From: Cytophagales bacterium
GTDB taxonomy: Bacteria > Bacteroidota > Bacteroidia > Cytophagales > Bernardetiaceae
Length of the DNA: 64,000 bases
Direction of reading: 5' to 3'
Assembly (NCBI GenBank): GCA_013299045.1
Contig: JAAFJX010000003.1
Location: 124,001-188,000 of the forward strand
Each line of letters opens with the position of its first letter. Position 1 is the stretch's first letter. A program made the translations under genes and the position numbers. Shown piece after piece: positions 32,828-41,839 of this stretch. The notes beneath the pieces are model-generated. The model had not been told where the DNA came from and did no database searches. It saw nothing but the letters and a program-made list of their open reading frames with translations.

Positions 32828-34078
32828 ATGACGAAAAAAATTAGAGTAGAAATCATTACGATAGGCGATGAAATCTTGTATGGCCAAATACTGGATACCA
32901 ACGCCCAATGGCTAAGCGAAACGCTCACACAAGCAGGCTTTCATGTCATCCATCGCGCCTCTATCGGCGATACCGCTCCAGTTATCAAGCAGGCATTGGC
33001 TGAGGCACAAAAACGGGCAGATATTATTCTCACAACAGGTGGCTTGGGGCCTACTAAAGACGATATAACCAAAAAGACCATTGCTGATTTCTTTGGCGTA
33101 AGCATGACACTCATACCTGAAGTACTTGAGCATATCCGTAAACTGCTTGCGGCACGCGGACGTGAACTCAATGACCTCATCAGTCAGCAAGCCATGATGC
33201 CCACAAACGGGCGCGTTATGCACAATCGCACGGGAACTGCCCCTGGTATGTGGTTTGAACATGAAGGAAAAGTGTATGCGTCTATGCCGGGCGTACCGTC
33301 CGAAATGAGAACTATTTTTTCGGAGGAGATTCTGCCCAACCTAAAAAAGGCTTTTAGCCCGCCCCTCATCATTCATAGCAAGGTCAAGACGCTTGGCATA
33401 CCAGAATCTAACTTATCTAAAATCATTGAGCCATGGGAAGATGCACTACCTGAGCATATCCGTCTGGCCTATCTGCCTTCGGAAGACCGCGTTATGCTGC
33501 GCCTGACCGCTACTGGGGACAACCGAGAAGCCCTTGAAAAAGAGTTGGCAGAGCAAGTAGAAAAACTCAAGCCTTATATTGCAGACAATATTTTTGCTTA
33601 TGGTGAAGAAAATATGGAGGATGTAGTGGCGCGTTTGCTACTTGGGCGTGGCCAGCATTTGGTAGTGGCAGAGAGTTGTACGGGCGGCTTGCTGTCGCAT
33701 ATACTTTCACGCAAGGCGGGAGCCTCTAAATACTTCAAAGGCGGTGTAATTGCTTATAGCAATGCTGTTAAAGTGGCTGCTTTGGGTGTTAATCCTGACG
33801 AAATTGAGCGCGTGGGTGCGGTGAGCGCGGAGGTAGCTTGCGAAATGGCGCATGGCGCAAGGGTGAGGCTGGGTGCGGATATTGCCCTTGCTGTTACGGG
33901 CGTGGCTGGCCCAGATGGTGGCAGTGATGCAAAGCCAGTAGGCACTGTTTTTATTGCTTTGAGTTCTTCGGAAGGAACATTCGCAAAGAAATTTTCTTTT
34001 TCAATCAATAGACATTTAAACTTGGTGCTTTCTGCCCAAAATGCTCTATTTATGTTGGTTAAGCATTTGCAGAAATAA
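32828..34078 (+). CDS. cinA: CinA family nicotinamide-nucleotide amidase
   Basis: 416 residues from the ATG at 32828 (upstream 'MRFNPISKSL' is not conserved). N-terminal MoCF-biosynthesis-like domain with 'ITIGDEILYGQILDTNAQWLS' and 'ILTTGGLGPTKDD' (nucleotide binding), C-terminal CinA/PncC domain with 'VVAESCTGGLLSH', 'KGGVIAYSNAVK' and 'LAVTGVAGPDGGSDAKPVGTVFIAL'. Hydrolyses nicotinamide mononucleotide to nicotinate mononucleotide and recycles pyridine nucleotides; the N-terminal domain is an ADP-ribose pyrophosphatase in some homologues. Functional link with pncB at 9.8 kb. Followed by a strong terminator. Confidence 0.95.
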   Translation: MTKKIRVEIITIGDEILYGQILDTNAQWLSETLTQAGFHVIHRASIGDTAPVIKQALAEAQKRADIILTTGGLGPTKDDITKKTIADFFGVSMTLIPEVLEHIRKLLAARGRELNDLISQQAMMPTNGRVMHNRTGTAPGMWFEHEGKVYASMPGVPSEMRTIFSEEILPNLKKAFSPPLIIHSKVKTLGIPESNLSKIIEPWEDALPEHIRLAYLPSEDRVMLRLTATGDNREALEKELAEQVEKLKPYIADNIFAYGEENMEDVVARLLLGRGQHLVVAESCTGGLLSHILSRKAGASKYFKGGVIAYSNAVKVAALGVNPDEIERVGAVSAEVACEMAHGARVRLGADIALAVTGVAGPDGGSDAKPVGTVFIALSSSEGTFAKKFSFSINRHLNLVLSAQNALFMLVKHLQK

Positions 34079-34104
34079 GCGAGATAATTCCTTTCTTGAG
34101 TACA

Positions 34105-34140
34105 AAACGCTACAGAGATAAAAGGCTGTGGCGTTTTTTT
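34105..34140 (+). terminator. Terminator after cinA
   Basis: AAACGCTACAG (34105-34115) pairs with CTGTGGCGTTT (34125-34135), one G:U-type mismatch, followed by a run of T. Confidence 0.85.
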
Positions 34141-34529
34141 ATTGTAGATTTATCTTTCTATATGGTCAATCTCTATGGCGCTTAAGTCTCGCAAACCAAG
34201 AGCACAAACGCTTATTGATGAGATTATTCAAGCAAACTATAGAGTGGATTAGGTTTTGAGAAACCTGAAATCAACATATCAATTGATTCGTAACATTACC
34301 CGTTTACTTCAAAATTTGAACTTGTGATAGAACCTAAACAAAAATAAAAAAGCCGTTCAAATATTTGAAGGCTTTTTTCTGATGAGGTTTAATTGTTGAG
34401 TTAATCATTGACGCAAATAAATGACACGCGGCTAAAAACCTACGTATCAGTTATAAGACGAAAAAGAATTAAAAAACAATATATTTTATTGAAATTTTAT
34501 TATTCTGAAAAGATAATTTTCTCAAACAA
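34141..34529. other. Gene-free convergent region
   Basis: Between cinA and the convergent cox end. Holds a second hairpin at 34347-34380 and no ORF longer than about 25 codons; the frame at 34175-34252 has no family likeness. AT-rich and otherwise without structure that I can see. Confidence 0.5.
34347..34380 (+). terminator. Possible terminator hairpin
   Basis: AAAAAGCC with GGCTTTTTT, enclosing the palindrome TTCAAATATTTGAA. The stem is extended and followed by T residues. It has no nearby upstream gene except cinA, so its use is unclear. Confidence 0.5.
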
Positions 34530-34560
34530 AAACGGCTACCTAAAAAAGGAAGCCGTTTTT
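34530..34560 (-). terminator. Terminator of the act-cox operon
   Basis: AAACGGCT (34530-34537) pairs with AGCCGTTT (34551-34558), reinforced by adjacent CC/GG. Read on the minus strand it lies 27 bases past the coxA stop codon. Bidirectional in form. Confidence 0.75.
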
Positions 34561-34586
34561 GTTTTGCCTAATTAGCGGTCTAAGTA

Positions 34587-36467
34587 TTAGCTCTTAGAGC
34601 CGAATCTTTCTGGCTCATACTCTTTCTCTTGCTCAACAAATATCTCTTCGTGAGGCAGATTAGACTCTGGGGTTTCAGAATAAGGAATGTGCTGAGGGAT
34701 AAAATCTTCCTTAGCATTTGGCTTACTGTAATCATAAGGCCAACGGTACACGTGCGGAATCTCACCTGGCCAGTTGCCATGTTGAGGAAAGCGTGGTGTA
34801 GTCCATTCCAAAGTGTTTGAACGCCAAGGATTTTCTGGTGCAGGACGACCTTTGAAAATAGAGTAAAAGAAATTGAAGGCGAATACAATTTGGCCAAAAA
34901 AAGCAATCATTGCAGATATGGTAATGAATGAAGACATATCACTAAATGTATTCAATGAGTCAAATTGCGTAAATGAGTAGTAACGACGTGGATAACCAGC
35001 TATACCCATGTAGTGCATAGGGAAGAATACACAATAAACACCAAGGAAAGTCAGCCAGAAGTGTACATAGCCCATACGCTCGTCCATCATTCTACCAAAC
35101 ATTTTTGGAAACCAGTGGTAAACACCAGCCATCATACCAAAAAACGCCGAAGCCCCCATTACAATATGGAAGTGAGCTACTACAAAGTAAGTATCGTGCA
35201 ACTGAATATCAATAGCAGCATTTGCCAAGTGAATGCCCGTTGTACCACCAGCAACAAACAAAGATACCAAGCCGATAGAAAACATCATAGCAGGGGTAAA
35301 TACTATATTACCACGCCATAAAGTTGTAATGTAGTTGAAAGCCTTTACAGCAGAAGGTACTGCAATTATGAGTGTCAAGAACATAAATACGGTTCCCAAA
35401 AACGGATTCATACCAGACATATACATATGGTGTGCCCATACAATGAAAGACAAGAAAGCTATCCCTAAAATAGAACCAATCATAGCACGGTACCCAAAAA
35501 TAGGCTTACGCGAGTTGGTAGCGATGATTTCAGATGTTATACCCAAAGAAGGCAAAATAATGATATAAACTTCGGGGTGGCCCAAGAACCAGAACAAGTG
35601 TTGGAAGAGCAAAGCGCTACCGCCTACGTGGTGTAGAGCCTGACCATTCAAATAAATCTCTGATAAGAAAAAACTAGTGCCAAAACTTCTATCAAATACC
35701 AATAAGAGAGCCGCAGCAAACAATACAGGGAAAGACAATACCCCAATGACAGCTGTAATAAAGAATGCCCAAATAGTAAGCGGCATACGTGTAAACGTCA
35801 TACCAGCAGTACGTAAGTTGATAATGGTTGTAATGTAGTTGATGCTACCTAAAAGACTTGAAACGATAAATACCGCCATACTCAACAACCAAAGTGTCAT
35901 ACCAGCACCAGAACCAGGAGCAGCTTCGGGAAGTGCGCTCAACGGTGGATAAATAACCCAACCACCACCAGCCGGTCCTGTTTCAAGGAATATTGATACA
36001 AACATCAAAATACTTGAAAGCATAAAGAACCAGTAAGAAAGCATATTCAAAAAGCCAGAGGCCATATCACGCGCACCTACTTGTAACGGAATCAAAAAGT
36101 TACTGAAAGTACCGCTCAAACCAGCCGTTAAAACAAAGAATACCATGATAGTGCCGTGCATGGTTACAAGAGCCAGATAAAAATCTTTATTCATTTTACC
36201 TTCCTTGTCTATCCAGTCGCCAAGCATAGGTTTTAACCACGTCAGGTCTGCATCGGGGAAACCGAGCTGTATCCTAAACAAGACAGAAAATAGCCCGCCA
36301 ATAAAGGCCCAAAGCAAACCTGTTATCAAAAACTGCTTGGCAATGGTTTTATGGTCCTCGCTAAATATGTACTTGGTGAGGAATGTGTCATGATGTTCGT
36401 GATGCTCATGCTCATCGTGCGCATGTGCGTCTGCTACTTTGTGCAAATCAATGTGTGCAGTTCCCAT
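34587..36467 (-). CDS. coxA: Cytochrome c oxidase subunit I (A1-type heme-copper oxidase)
   Basis: Catalytic subunit: reduces oxygen to water and pumps protons. 626 residues, twelve membrane helices. Visible ligands: His in 'LVTMHGTIMVFF' (low-spin heme), the 'WFLGHPEVYIIILP' helix with CuB His, cross-linked Tyr and the A1-type Glu, 'VWAHHMYMSG' (two CuB His), and 'VVAHFHIVMG' (heme ligands). The K- and D-pathway Lys/Asp were not checked individually. The N-terminus has an unusual His-rich cytoplasmic stretch (DAHAHDEHEHHEHHD). Last gene of the act-cox operon, fed by the CuA subunit CoxB, 33 bases upstream. Confidence 0.97.
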   Translation of the reverse strand: MGTAHIDLHKVADAHAHDEHEHHEHHDTFLTKYIFSEDHKTIAKQFLITGLLWAFIGGLFSVLFRIQLGFPDADLTWLKPMLGDWIDKEGKMNKDFYLALVTMHGTIMVFFVLTAGLSGTFSNFLIPLQVGARDMASGFLNMLSYWFFMLSSILMFVSIFLETGPAGGGWVIYPPLSALPEAAPGSGAGMTLWLLSMAVFIVSSLLGSINYITTIINLRTAGMTFTRMPLTIWAFFITAVIGVLSFPVLFAAALLLVFDRSFGTSFFLSEIYLNGQALHHVGGSALLFQHLFWFLGHPEVYIIILPSLGITSEIIATNSRKPIFGYRAMIGSILGIAFLSFIVWAHHMYMSGMNPFLGTVFMFLTLIIAVPSAVKAFNYITTLWRGNIVFTPAMMFSIGLVSLFVAGGTTGIHLANAAIDIQLHDTYFVVAHFHIVMGASAFFGMMAGVYHWFPKMFGRMMDERMGYVHFWLTFLGVYCVFFPMHYMGIAGYPRRYYSFTQFDSLNTFSDMSSFITISAMIAFFGQIVFAFNFFYSIFKGRPAPENPWRSNTLEWTTPRFPQHGNWPGEIPHVYRWPYDYSKPNAKEDFIPQHIPYSETPESNLPHEEIFVEQEKEYEPERFGSKS

Positions 36468-36500
36468 CGTGTTTTTTTAGTTATTTTGATTGTGAATATT

Positions 36501-37556
36501 TTAGTTGAGAGCCAAACCGCTTACGTTAATTCCCTTTTTCTGTAAGTATTCTTTATTGCTCACAGCCCAAGGCTTTTGTTCATTAAACCACTTGTCAAAG
36601 TCTGCTTTTTCGAGTACTGTAACCTTCATTTTCATAGCAAAGTGGCTATTTCCACAAACTTCTGTGCAGGTAAGGATATAGTCAAAATCAGCAGCACCAG
36701 GTCTGCCAAGTTTTACTAGTTCTGCACGCTGTTCTTCGGTAGTTTTTGTAGGAGTAAACCAAAAAGATGTAGGCATACCAGGCACTGCATCCATTTTTAC
36801 ACGAAAGTGAGGCAGAAATACACTGTGCAAAACATCGCGCGAGCGAATTTTCAAAAGAACGTTCTGACCTTTGGGCAGCCTCAGTTCACTTGCCGTGAAA
36901 TCATCAGCATTGGTTTTGAAATCCTTTTTGAAATCCATACCCAAAGAGTTGTCATCATCAATTTGGCGGAAATCATGTTTGCCTATCTTACCGTCTTTGC
37001 CCGCATAACGAACCATCCAATTAAATTGCTTGCCAACAACTTCTATCTCTAGGCTACCCTGCGGAGCTTCCGACATCGTGTTGCTCCAGGTTTTCCAACC
37101 CATCAGCACAAGAACAGCTAATACGATAGCAGGAACTATCGTCCATATCAATTCAAGTTTATGGTTATCTGCAAAAAAGTATCCTCTGCGGTTTTCTTTA
37201 AATCGATAAATAAAAGGAAAGAAAAACAATAAGGCATTAGTTATAACAAAAGACAGAAAAACAACTACGGTTGTAGTCCAGAACATACTGTCAATGGCAG
37301 GGCCATGGGCAGAAGAGGCTTCGGGAAGATTATAGCGGTCTGCTTCAGCATAGGTGTACCAGAGTATCCAAGCTATGCCCGCAACAAACATGAAGATAAG
37401 AAGTAAGCCATTTACATAGGCAGATTTTCCAGCGCGGCGTTCAAATGTAGAGCCGCTGTTTTTGGACAGATTCACTAACGCAAAAACGCGATAGATATAC
37501 CCTAAAACACCCACAAATACAGCGATGCCTAAAGCAAGAATTATATAAAACATCAT
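36501..37556 (-). CDS. coxB: Cytochrome c oxidase subunit II with CuA site
   Basis: 351 residues. Several hydrophobic segments precede the periplasmic cupredoxin domain: near residues 2-26, 50-68, 92-118 and 138-160. The first two are extra compared with the usual two-helix subunit II, as seen in Bacteroidota act-cox clusters. The CuA motif is 'CTEVCGNSHFAMKM', with the earlier His in 'RDVLHSVFLPHF'; 'GHPEVYI'-type contact is in CoxA. The domain lacks a fused cytochrome c at the C-terminus, so electrons come from ActE or ActA. Lies between actF (55-base gap) and coxA. Confidence 0.95.
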   Translation of the reverse strand: MMFYIILALGIAVFVGVLGYIYRVFALVNLSKNSGSTFERRAGKSAYVNGLLLIFMFVAGIAWILWYTYAEADRYNLPEASSAHGPAIDSMFWTTTVVVFLSFVITNALLFFFPFIYRFKENRRGYFFADNHKLELIWTIVPAIVLAVLVLMGWKTWSNTMSEAPQGSLEIEVVGKQFNWMVRYAGKDGKIGKHDFRQIDDDNSLGMDFKKDFKTNADDFTASELRLPKGQNVLLKIRSRDVLHSVFLPHFRVKMDAVPGMPTSFWFTPTKTTEEQRAELVKLGRPGAADFDYILTCTEVCGNSHFAMKMKVTVLEKADFDKWFNEQKPWAVSNKEYLQKKGINVSGLALN

Positions 37557-37611
37557 AAGACAAACAAGTTTTTATGTTACAAACTCTTTGTTGAACTAAA
37601 AAGGTTTAATT

Positions 37612-38958
37612 TTAATGGTGGTGATTCAAAGATTCTTTGATAAGCGGGTGATTCTTTGGAATCAGAGGTAGCTTAGCTAAATTCATTGCAATCACATAAG
37701 CAAACGCACTTACAAATATCATAAAGATACCTATCTCAAAAAAGCCAAAACCGCCTTGATCTTTGAGTGTGCCAGGCATAATCATTTGATAGAAATCCAG
37801 CCAGTGCCCAACTATAACAATAATACATACCATTTGTAAAATGCGCATTTTACGCTTAGCATCTCTTGTCATTAAACCAAAGAAAGGAAAAATAAAGTTG
37901 AATATGAGGTTAATGAATATAAATTTACCATATTTATCACTTTCCAAACGGTCGATGAAATAAACAGTTTCCTCGGAAATGTTTGCATAATAAATTAATA
38001 GAAATTGGCTGAACCAGATGTAGGTCCAAAAAATGCTAAAGCCGAACACAAACTTACCCAAATCGTGTAAATGACTTTCATTCACAAATTTCAGATAGCC
38101 ACCTTGTTTGAGATAAATGACCACTAAAGTAATAGTCGCTAAGCCACCTACCCACCAGCTAGCGAAGTTGTACCAACCAAACATAGTGCTAAACCAGTGT
38201 GTATCAATGGACATTACCCAGTCCCATGCAGCCATAGATGTAGAAAGACCAAAGAAAACAATAAAGCCAGCAGACAATTTTATCATGTTATAAAACTGCT
38301 TATTGGGATTACTTGGGTCAAGGTTAAACTCTTCAGCATTGAACTGTTTTTGCATCAAGAATGTAAAGAGAATCCATACACCAAGATAAATTATAGAACG
38401 CGCAATGTAAAAAGTCATATTCAAATACCCCTTTTTACCATCAATAATAGCATCATAATGGGGGCTATTCAAATCATAGAGTGAAGCGTCCGTCCAGTGG
38501 AAAATATCATGATAAGATACTGCAAACGTAGCAACCAACATAACGGCCGCAAAAGGCAGAAATTTAAAAATCGCTTCGGGAATACGACGCAAACCTGAAG
38601 ACCAGCCAGCCATAGCCACATATTGAATGGCAATAAAGAAAGCGCCAATCAAAGAAAGACCCACAAAATAGACGCTATTAATCCAAAAGTTTACTTTCAC
38701 ACGGGTTACCCAAGTTACTGCGTGCCCATGTCCGCCCTCGGCTGCTGCACCGCCACCGCCATAAGCCAATGAACCTTCTGAAAGGCCATTCAAGCCGTGT
38801 CCACCGTGGCTGTCCCCACCGCCACCCATGATGAGCATGATTAAGCCAATAACAGCAAATACCAAGCCCAATATCAGGACGGTAAAAATACGTTTTTTCA
38901 CAGCAGAAGAAAAGTCAAACTTCTCATCTAAATCAAAATGTTCTGCATGATGTGCCAT
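37612..38958 (-). CDS. actF: Alternative complex III subunit ActF
   Basis: Integral membrane subunit homologous to ActC (NrfD/PsrC type), 448 residues, about ten membrane helices; contributes to quinol binding/proton translocation and contacts the oxidase. N-terminal 'MAHHAEHFDLDEKFDFSSAV' is His/charged, then helices from 'RIFTVLILGLVFAVIGLIML'. A Gly-His-rich periplasmic loop (SHGGHGLNGLSEGSLAYGGG) follows the first helix. Recognised mainly by length, composition and position: last act gene, between actE and coxB. In Bacteroidota annotations it is often called quinol:cytochrome c oxidoreductase quinone-binding subunit 2. Confidence 0.9.
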   Translation of the reverse strand: MAHHAEHFDLDEKFDFSSAVKKRIFTVLILGLVFAVIGLIMLIMGGGGDSHGGHGLNGLSEGSLAYGGGGAAAEGGHGHAVTWVTRVKVNFWINSVYFVGLSLIGAFFIAIQYVAMAGWSSGLRRIPEAIFKFLPFAAVMLVATFAVSYHDIFHWTDASLYDLNSPHYDAIIDGKKGYLNMTFYIARSIIYLGVWILFTFLMQKQFNAEEFNLDPSNPNKQFYNMIKLSAGFIVFFGLSTSMAAWDWVMSIDTHWFSTMFGWYNFASWWVGGLATITLVVIYLKQGGYLKFVNESHLHDLGKFVFGFSIFWTYIWFSQFLLIYYANISEETVYFIDRLESDKYGKFIFINLIFNFIFPFFGLMTRDAKRKMRILQMVCIIVIVGHWLDFYQMIMPGTLKDQGGFGFFEIGIFMIFVSAFAYVIAMNLAKLPLIPKNHPLIKESLNHHH

Positions 38959-38993
38959 TTTCTTAAACCTTATTAGATATGTTGGAATTGATA

Positions 38994-39647
38994 TTAATTT
39001 TCACCTTTTTGGAGCTTCTGAACATAATGTACTACTTTCCAGCGCTCTTCGGTAGTTAAAAGCGATTTATGTGGCCACATAGAATTTCTACCATGTGTTA
39101 TAACATGGAAAATATGACCTTCGTTCATCGTTGCATAACGACCAGTAGAGTAATTTGGAACGCCTTTATAAACTTCGCCTACTTTGCCATCGCCTGCACC
39201 AGTTTCACCATGACAAGGCGAACAATAGCTTATGTAGAGCGTCTTACCATGTGCCAGAACTTGGTCATTATTCGGGAGAGGATTTTTGAGAATCCGAGCT
39301 GCTAAATCGAGGCTATCCTTATGAATGTTATCATAAAAAAGAACAGTATCTTTCATTTCCATTGTACCATAATACTGGCGCGCTATTGTTCCAGGTACTG
39401 GCGTTAGCATATTCTGACGTAACTTAGGAGCAGGGTTACTACCATAGTCATTGACCGGAACAGTATTATTGTAGTAAGTATGTATGCCTACAAGAGCAGT
39501 TCTTTGCTCTGTTATCTGAGAAAGTGGGTCATAAGCCACCGAATGATACATCTGTGGCGCATATTCTACGCCTGGGTAATTTCCGTCCGCAGCACAGCCA
39601 AAAAGCACTATGGAAAGGAAGGCTGCTATTAGAGATTGCTTTAACAT
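38994..39647 (-). CDS. actE: Alternative complex III subunit ActE, monoheme cytochrome c lipoprotein
   Basis: 217 residues. Type II signal 'QSLIAAFLSIVLFGC' (lipobox Cys), anchoring the subunit to the membrane outer face. Cytochrome c domain with one heme motif C-S-P-C-H in 'LYISYCSPCHGETGAGDG' and an axial Met candidate in 'HGRNSMWPHK'. The first 95 residues ('EYAPQMYHSVAYDPLSQ', 'PVPGTIARQYYGT') are typical of ActE and wrap the complex. The heme is expected to carry electrons from the ActA wire to the CuA site of CoxB. It follows actD by 21 bases. Confidence 0.95.
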   Translation of the reverse strand: MLKQSLIAAFLSIVLFGCAADGNYPGVEYAPQMYHSVAYDPLSQITEQRTALVGIHTYYNNTVPVNDYGSNPAPKLRQNMLTPVPGTIARQYYGTMEMKDTVLFYDNIHKDSLDLAARILKNPLPNNDQVLAHGKTLYISYCSPCHGETGAGDGKVGEVYKGVPNYSTGRYATMNEGHIFHVITHGRNSMWPHKSLLTTEERWKVVHYVQKLQKGEN

Positions 39648-39668
39648 AATTTGCCGTGAACTTTAAAA

Positions 39669-40343
39669 TTATTTTGATGTTTTAATAGCACGATTAGAAC
39701 TTGTTACGCCATTAGCAATCAAGTCCGCTAAATAGCGAATAAAAGAACCTTTATTCTCTTCGTCAGTAAAATTCCGTTGCTTGATGCCTACGTGCTCGGT
39801 TCCGTCTGCGCTTGTGTGCTTCTCCACCCCTGACTCTATCAGAATATTGCGAATCTCTGCTTCACTTAACGTATTTTTAGCCAAATCAATCGCCACGATA
39901 TGCTTGTCATCAGTGCTGCGACGGTCAAAGATACGTGGTACTTTGTGCGGATAAAGGCTGTTAGTAACCAAAAAGGTGCCTACCATACCAAAAGCAGCAA
40001 AGAGAACCGTACATTCGAAAATAACAGGAATAAAGTTTGGAATAGCAATAAAAGACTTGCCACCAATAATCATGGGCCAGTCAATACCCATGATAGTTGT
40101 CTGTAGTAAGATAGCACAGATATTACCTAGTGCACCAAAAGCAAAAGCGGCACGTGGCATAAAAGAACGCTTATAACCCAAAGCGTGCTCTAAACCGTGA
40201 ATAGGATAAGGCGTAAACACTTCGTAAATCTTAACACCTTTCTTTCTAACGTGTTCTACAGCGTCCAAGAGGACATCTTCATCGTTGTAAATACCGAGCA
40301 AATAATGCTTATCTGTTTCGGCGTTGTGATGTGCGGTAGCCAT
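39669..40343 (-). CDS. actD: Alternative complex III subunit ActD (DUF3341)
   Basis: 224-residue membrane subunit with two helices, 'AFAFGALGNICAILLQTTI' and 'PVIFECTVLFAAFGMVGTFL', following a cytosolic domain that opens 'HYLLGIYNDEDVLLDAVEHVRKKGVKIYEVFTPYPIHGLE', the DUF3341 hallmark. The C-terminal half is a cytosolic domain ('RNILIESGVEKHTSADG'). It stabilises the ActC/ActF quinone-binding core; no redox cofactor. Gap of 32 bases after actC. Confidence 0.95.
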   Translation of the reverse strand: MATAHHNAETDKHYLLGIYNDEDVLLDAVEHVRKKGVKIYEVFTPYPIHGLEHALGYKRSFMPRAAFAFGALGNICAILLQTTIMGIDWPMIIGGKSFIAIPNFIPVIFECTVLFAAFGMVGTFLVTNSLYPHKVPRIFDRRSTDDKHIVAIDLAKNTLSEAEIRNILIESGVEKHTSADGTEHVGIKQRNFTDEENKGSFIRYLADLIANGVTSSNRAIKTSK

Positions 40344-40375
40344 TTTTTTAATTTTTTCAGTTATAAAAGATGATG

Positions 40376-41779
40376 TTAGATAACGTTGTTGATGTCTTTG
40401 ATGGTGTCGCGACGTTTGTAAACGTTCGCATCAGAGCTTTTGAGTACCGACTTCACCTCTGCCATGTTGATAACAGGGAAGTACTTAGCAAACAAGAAAA
40501 AGAAGGTAAAGAATACACCAAACGTAAAGAAATAACACATAATGTCCCAAAGCGTTGGCGTAAAATAAGCCCAGCTAGACGGCAAATAGTCGCGGTGCAA
40601 AGATGTAACAATAATTACAAAACGCTCAAACCACATACCTATATTCACAACAATAGAAAGAACAAAGGTCATGACCAAACTGGTACGAATCTTCTTGAAC
40701 CAGAACAACTGAGGCGAGATAACGTTACAGGTCATCATAGCCCAATAAGACCACCAATACTGCCCAAATGCGCGATTTTTGAAGGCGTAAGTCTCATAAG
40801 AGACCTGTGAGTACCATGCAATGAAAAATTCAGTTGTATAAGCAATACCCACAATAGAGCCCGTAACGATGATAACAATATTCATCATTTCAATATGCTC
40901 AAGCGTGATATAGTGCTCTAAGCGATACACTTTGCGCGTAATAAGCATCAGCGTTAATACCATTGCAAAGCCCGAGAAGATAGCACCCGCCACAAAGTAA
41001 GGCGGGAAGATGGTGGTGTGCCAGCCAGGGATAACAGAGGTCGCAAAGTCAAAACTTACGATTGTGTGTACAGACAATACAAGTGGGGTAGAAAGACCAG
41101 CCAAAATTAAAGACATTGCTTCATAGTGCATCCAAGTCTTAGCACCGCCTACCCAGCCAAAACTCAACATTCCATACGCAAAACGCGCAAAACGGCCTAC
41201 AGCTCGGTCGCGAATCGTAGCAAAGTCAGGGACTAACCCCATGTACCAAAATACCAGTGAAACCGAGAAATAAGTAGATATCGCAAACACGTCCCACAAG
41301 AGCGGTGAGTTGAAGTTTACCCACAAAGAGCCAAAAGTGTTTGGCAGTGGGAACACCCAAATCATACCAACCCAGATACGCCCCATGTGCGTAAGCGGCC
41401 ATATTGCCGCACAAATAACGGCAAAGATAGTCATTGCTTCGGCAGCACGGTTAATTGATGTACGCCACTTTTGGCGGAAAAGTAAGAGTATCGCTGAAAT
41501 AAGCGTACCAGCGTGGCCAATACCGACCCACCATACGAAGTTGGTAATGTCCCAAGCCCATTGTACAGTTCGGTTCAACCCCCAGCGGCCAATGCCCGTC
41601 CAGAGCATATCGCCCATAAAGTAGCCACCAGAAAAGAGGGCAACCAATGATAAAATAAAGAATATCCACCACGAACGCGTCGGGGCTTCTTCTACTCTCT
41701 TACAAATGTCCTCGGTAACGTCGTGTATTGTTTTCCCACCGGTTACTAGAGGCTCTCTGACATCTGTTACGATTTGCAT
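40376..41779 (-). CDS. actC: Alternative complex III subunit ActC (NrfD/PsrC type)
   Basis: 467 residues, about ten membrane helices; the quinol-oxidising subunit. Recognised by '[20 protein letters not shown]' and '[21 protein letters not shown]', where the '[16 protein letters not shown]' segment contains the conserved quinol-site His and Asp, '[26 protein letters not shown]', and '[35 protein letters not shown]'. ActC oxidises menaquinol and passes electrons to the ActB iron-sulfur region. Separated from actB by 60 bases. Confidence 0.96.
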   Translation of the reverse strand: MQIVTDVREPLVTGGKTIHDVTEDICKRVEEAPTRSWWIFFILSLVALFSGGYFMGDMLWTGIGRWGLNRTVQWAWDITNFVWWVGIGHAGTLISAILLLFRQKWRTSINRAAEAMTIFAVICAAIWPLTHMGRIWVGMIWVFPLPNTFGSLWVNFNSPLLWDVFAISTYFSVSLVFWYMGLVPDFATIRDRAVGRFARFAYGMLSFGWVGGAKTWMHYEAMSLILAGLSTPLVLSVHTIVSFDFATSVIPGWHTTIFPPYFVAGAIFSGFAMVLTLMLITRKVYRLEHYITLEHIEMMNIVIIVTGSIVGIAYTTEFFIAWYSQVSYETYAFKNRAFGQYWWSYWAMMTCNVISPQLFWFKKIRTSLVMTFVLSIVVNIGMWFERFVIIVTSLHRDYLPSSWAYFTPTLWDIMCYFFTFGVFFTFFFLFAKYFPVINMAEVKSVLKSSDANVYKRRDTIKDINNVI

Positions 41780-41839
41780 TAACTTCAGAGTTTTAAATGG
41801 TATTAAAAAATTTTATATCAAATCTAGCTTATTCCTAAA

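Noticed and set aside
34175-34252. 25-codon frame MALKSRKPRAQTLIDEIIQA
   Set aside because: Too short, without promoter or family match, and placed between terminators.
40370-40810. 146-codon plus-strand ORF opposite actC
   Set aside because: Antisense to a confident membrane subunit; residue pattern is that of reverse-complemented codons.
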